The notes under the pieces were generated by a model. That model worked only from the letters and a program-made list of their open reading frames with translations, had not been told where the DNA came from and ran no database searches. From Microbacterium sp. SD291 (lineage in GTDB: Bacteria; Actinomycetota; Actinomycetes; Actinomycetales; Microbacteriaceae), in the NCBI RefSeq assembly GCF_017355365.1, contig NZ_JADIJR010000006.1, forward strand, positions 62,001 through 126,000: a stretch of 64,000 nucleotides of DNA, given 5' to 3'. Within the stretch, counting starts at the first letter, position 1; each line of letters starts with the position of its first letter. The position numbers and the translations under genes are program-made. Positions 63,111 to 64,000 of this stretch are shown piece by piece.

Positions 63111-64000
63111 TCGATGTGCACACGGCCACTGAGCCGGTCGCGGTCGAGAGCAACCCGATCCTGAACATCTCGATCTTCCTCGCCTTCGTCGCGGTCACGC
63201 TGTTCATCGTCATCCGGGCGAGCCGCAACAACAAGACCGCCGCCGACTACTACGCGGCCGGACGCTCGTTCACCGGTCCGCAGAACGGCTTCGCGATCGC
63301 CGGCGACTATCTTTCTGCGGCATCGTTCCTCGGGATCTGCGGCGCGATCGCGATCAACGGCTACGACGGGTTCCTCTACTCGATCGGGTTCCTCGTCGCG
63401 TGGCTCGTCGCGCTGCTCCTGGTCGCCGAACTGATGCGCAACACCGGCAAGTTCACGATGGCCGACGTGCTGTCTTTCCGGCTCAAGCAGCGCCCCGTCC
63501 GGATGGCCGCCGCGATCACGACGCTCGCGGTGTGCTTCTTCTATCTGCTCGCGCAGATGGCGGGCGCGGGCGGCCTCGTCTCGCTGCTGCTCGGCATCGA
63601 CGGCCGGCTCGGCCAGTCGATCGTGATCGCCGTCGTCGGCGTGCTGATGATCGTGTACGTGCTGATCGGCGGCATGAAGGGCACCACGTGGGTCCAGATC
63701 GTCAAGGCGTTCCTGCTGATCGGCGGCGCCATCGCCATGACGATCTGGGTGCTCGCGATCAACGGATTCAGCCTCGACACGCTGCTGGGCGCGGCCGTCG
63801 CGAACTCCGACAAGGGCGAGGCCATCCTCGGGCCGGGGCTCCAGTACGGCGCCAACCCCTGGGACTTCCTGTCCCTGGGCATGGCGCTCGTGCTCGGCAC
63901 CGCCGGTCTCCCGCACGTCCTGATGCGGTTCTACACGGTGCCGACGGCCAAGGAGGCCCGTCGCTCCGTGGTGTGGGCGATCTGGCTCATCGGAGGCTTC
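63107..64000 (+). CDS. actP: Cation/acetate symporter ActP (3' end outside window)
   Basis: The first 298 codons are present, open to the right edge. The protein is a sodium:solute symporter family member with FTGPQNGFAIAGDYLSAASF (substrate/Na site region), LGICGAIAINGYDGFLYSIG and LIGGMKGTTWVQIVKAFLL. Eight or so membrane helices are visible. ActP takes up acetate and similar short acids. The start overlaps the DUF485 gene. The divergent RamA-like regulator is the likely activator. Confidence 0.93.
   Translation, partial: MIDVHTATEPVAVESNPILNISIFLAFVAVTLFIVIRASRNNKTAADYYAAGRSFTGPQNGFAIAGDYLSAASFLGICGAIAINGYDGFLYSIGFLVAWLVALLLVAELMRNTGKFTMADVLSFRLKQRPVRMAAAITTLAVCFFYLLAQMAGAGGLVSLLLGIDGRLGQSIVIAVVGVLMIVYVLIGGMKGTTWVQIVKAFLLIGGAIAMTIWVLAINGFSLDTLLGAAVANSDKGEAILGPGLQYGANPWDFLSLGMALVLGTAGLPHVLMRFYTVPTAKEARRSVVWAIWLIGGF

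Overview
The window looks like chromosomal DNA of a high-GC actinobacterium, most likely Microbacteriaceae and probably Microbacterium. The evidence is GC near 70% by eye, actinobacterial markers (CarD, Lsr2, GlnR, SenX3-RegX3, XPB helicase, DUF3263, DUF3027, DUF4032, a WXG100 protein), the lpqE-carD-ispD-ispF-cysS-rlmB gene order known from mycobacteria, and a C50 carotenoid operon laid out as in Corynebacterium. There is no rRNA operon, prophage, CRISPR array or recognisable insertion sequence. The assignment rests on gene content and order; no database search was possible.

Layout. 1-2556: an unrecognised partial gene, pabC, and a DUF559 nuclease-like gene bracketed by two similar 80-bp palindromic elements. 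2557-17567: phosphate block. pstSCAB, a Nudix-phosphatase fusion coupled to ppk, phoU and senX3-regX3 are interleaved with glnR, a nitrobindin, ygfZ, a methyltransferase and gpmA; Pho-box-like 11-bp repeats precede pstS and phoU. 17680-23146: lpqE, carD, fused ispDF, cysS, rlmB and a small oxidoreductase. 23159-31393: a 23-bp perfect inverted repeat, a DUF4032 kinase-like gene, an orphan sugar-ABC ATPase, a DsbA-like protein without its active-site cysteines, tRNA-Thr, a two-component/ABC-export cluster whose kinase is frameshifted, and yedK. 31461-41611: DMT transporter, nitroreductase-msrB, DUF2332, DUF3263, LytR_C protein, HrcA/CIRCE-controlled groEL, orphan WXG100, an OmpR-type two-component system, and a TetR/hydrolase divergon. 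41638-50266: Stealth gene, XPB helicase plus partner, cold-shock protein, DUF3027, serC and ideR. 50349-52300: M23 peptidase with a long leader, a candidate small RNA, an HNH protein and tRNA-Arg. 52309-60935: the idi-crtE-crtB-crtI-crtYe-crtYf-crtEb-mmpL operon and its divergent MarR regulator. 60929-64000: lsr2, a guanidine-III riboswitch with sugE, and a RamA-like regulator divergent from a DUF485-actP acetate uptake pair that runs off the right edge.

How the genes work together. Phosphate supply appears organised as one regulon: sensing (SenX3-RegX3, PhoU), uptake (PstSCAB) and storage (Ppk). Isoprenoid precursor synthesis (IspDF) feeds the Idi-CrtE carotenoid branch. Many genes show TANNNT about 6 nt before the start codon, which suggests widespread leaderless transcription.

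Strongest candidates for something new are the nuclease gene framed by matched palindromes (1383-2536), the three-hairpin RNA candidate with a strong terminator (51433-51593), the regularly spaced repeat array (48242-48335) and the large perfect palindrome at 23159-23219. The guanidine-III riboswitch at 61654-61698 belongs to a known class but is clearly visible here.
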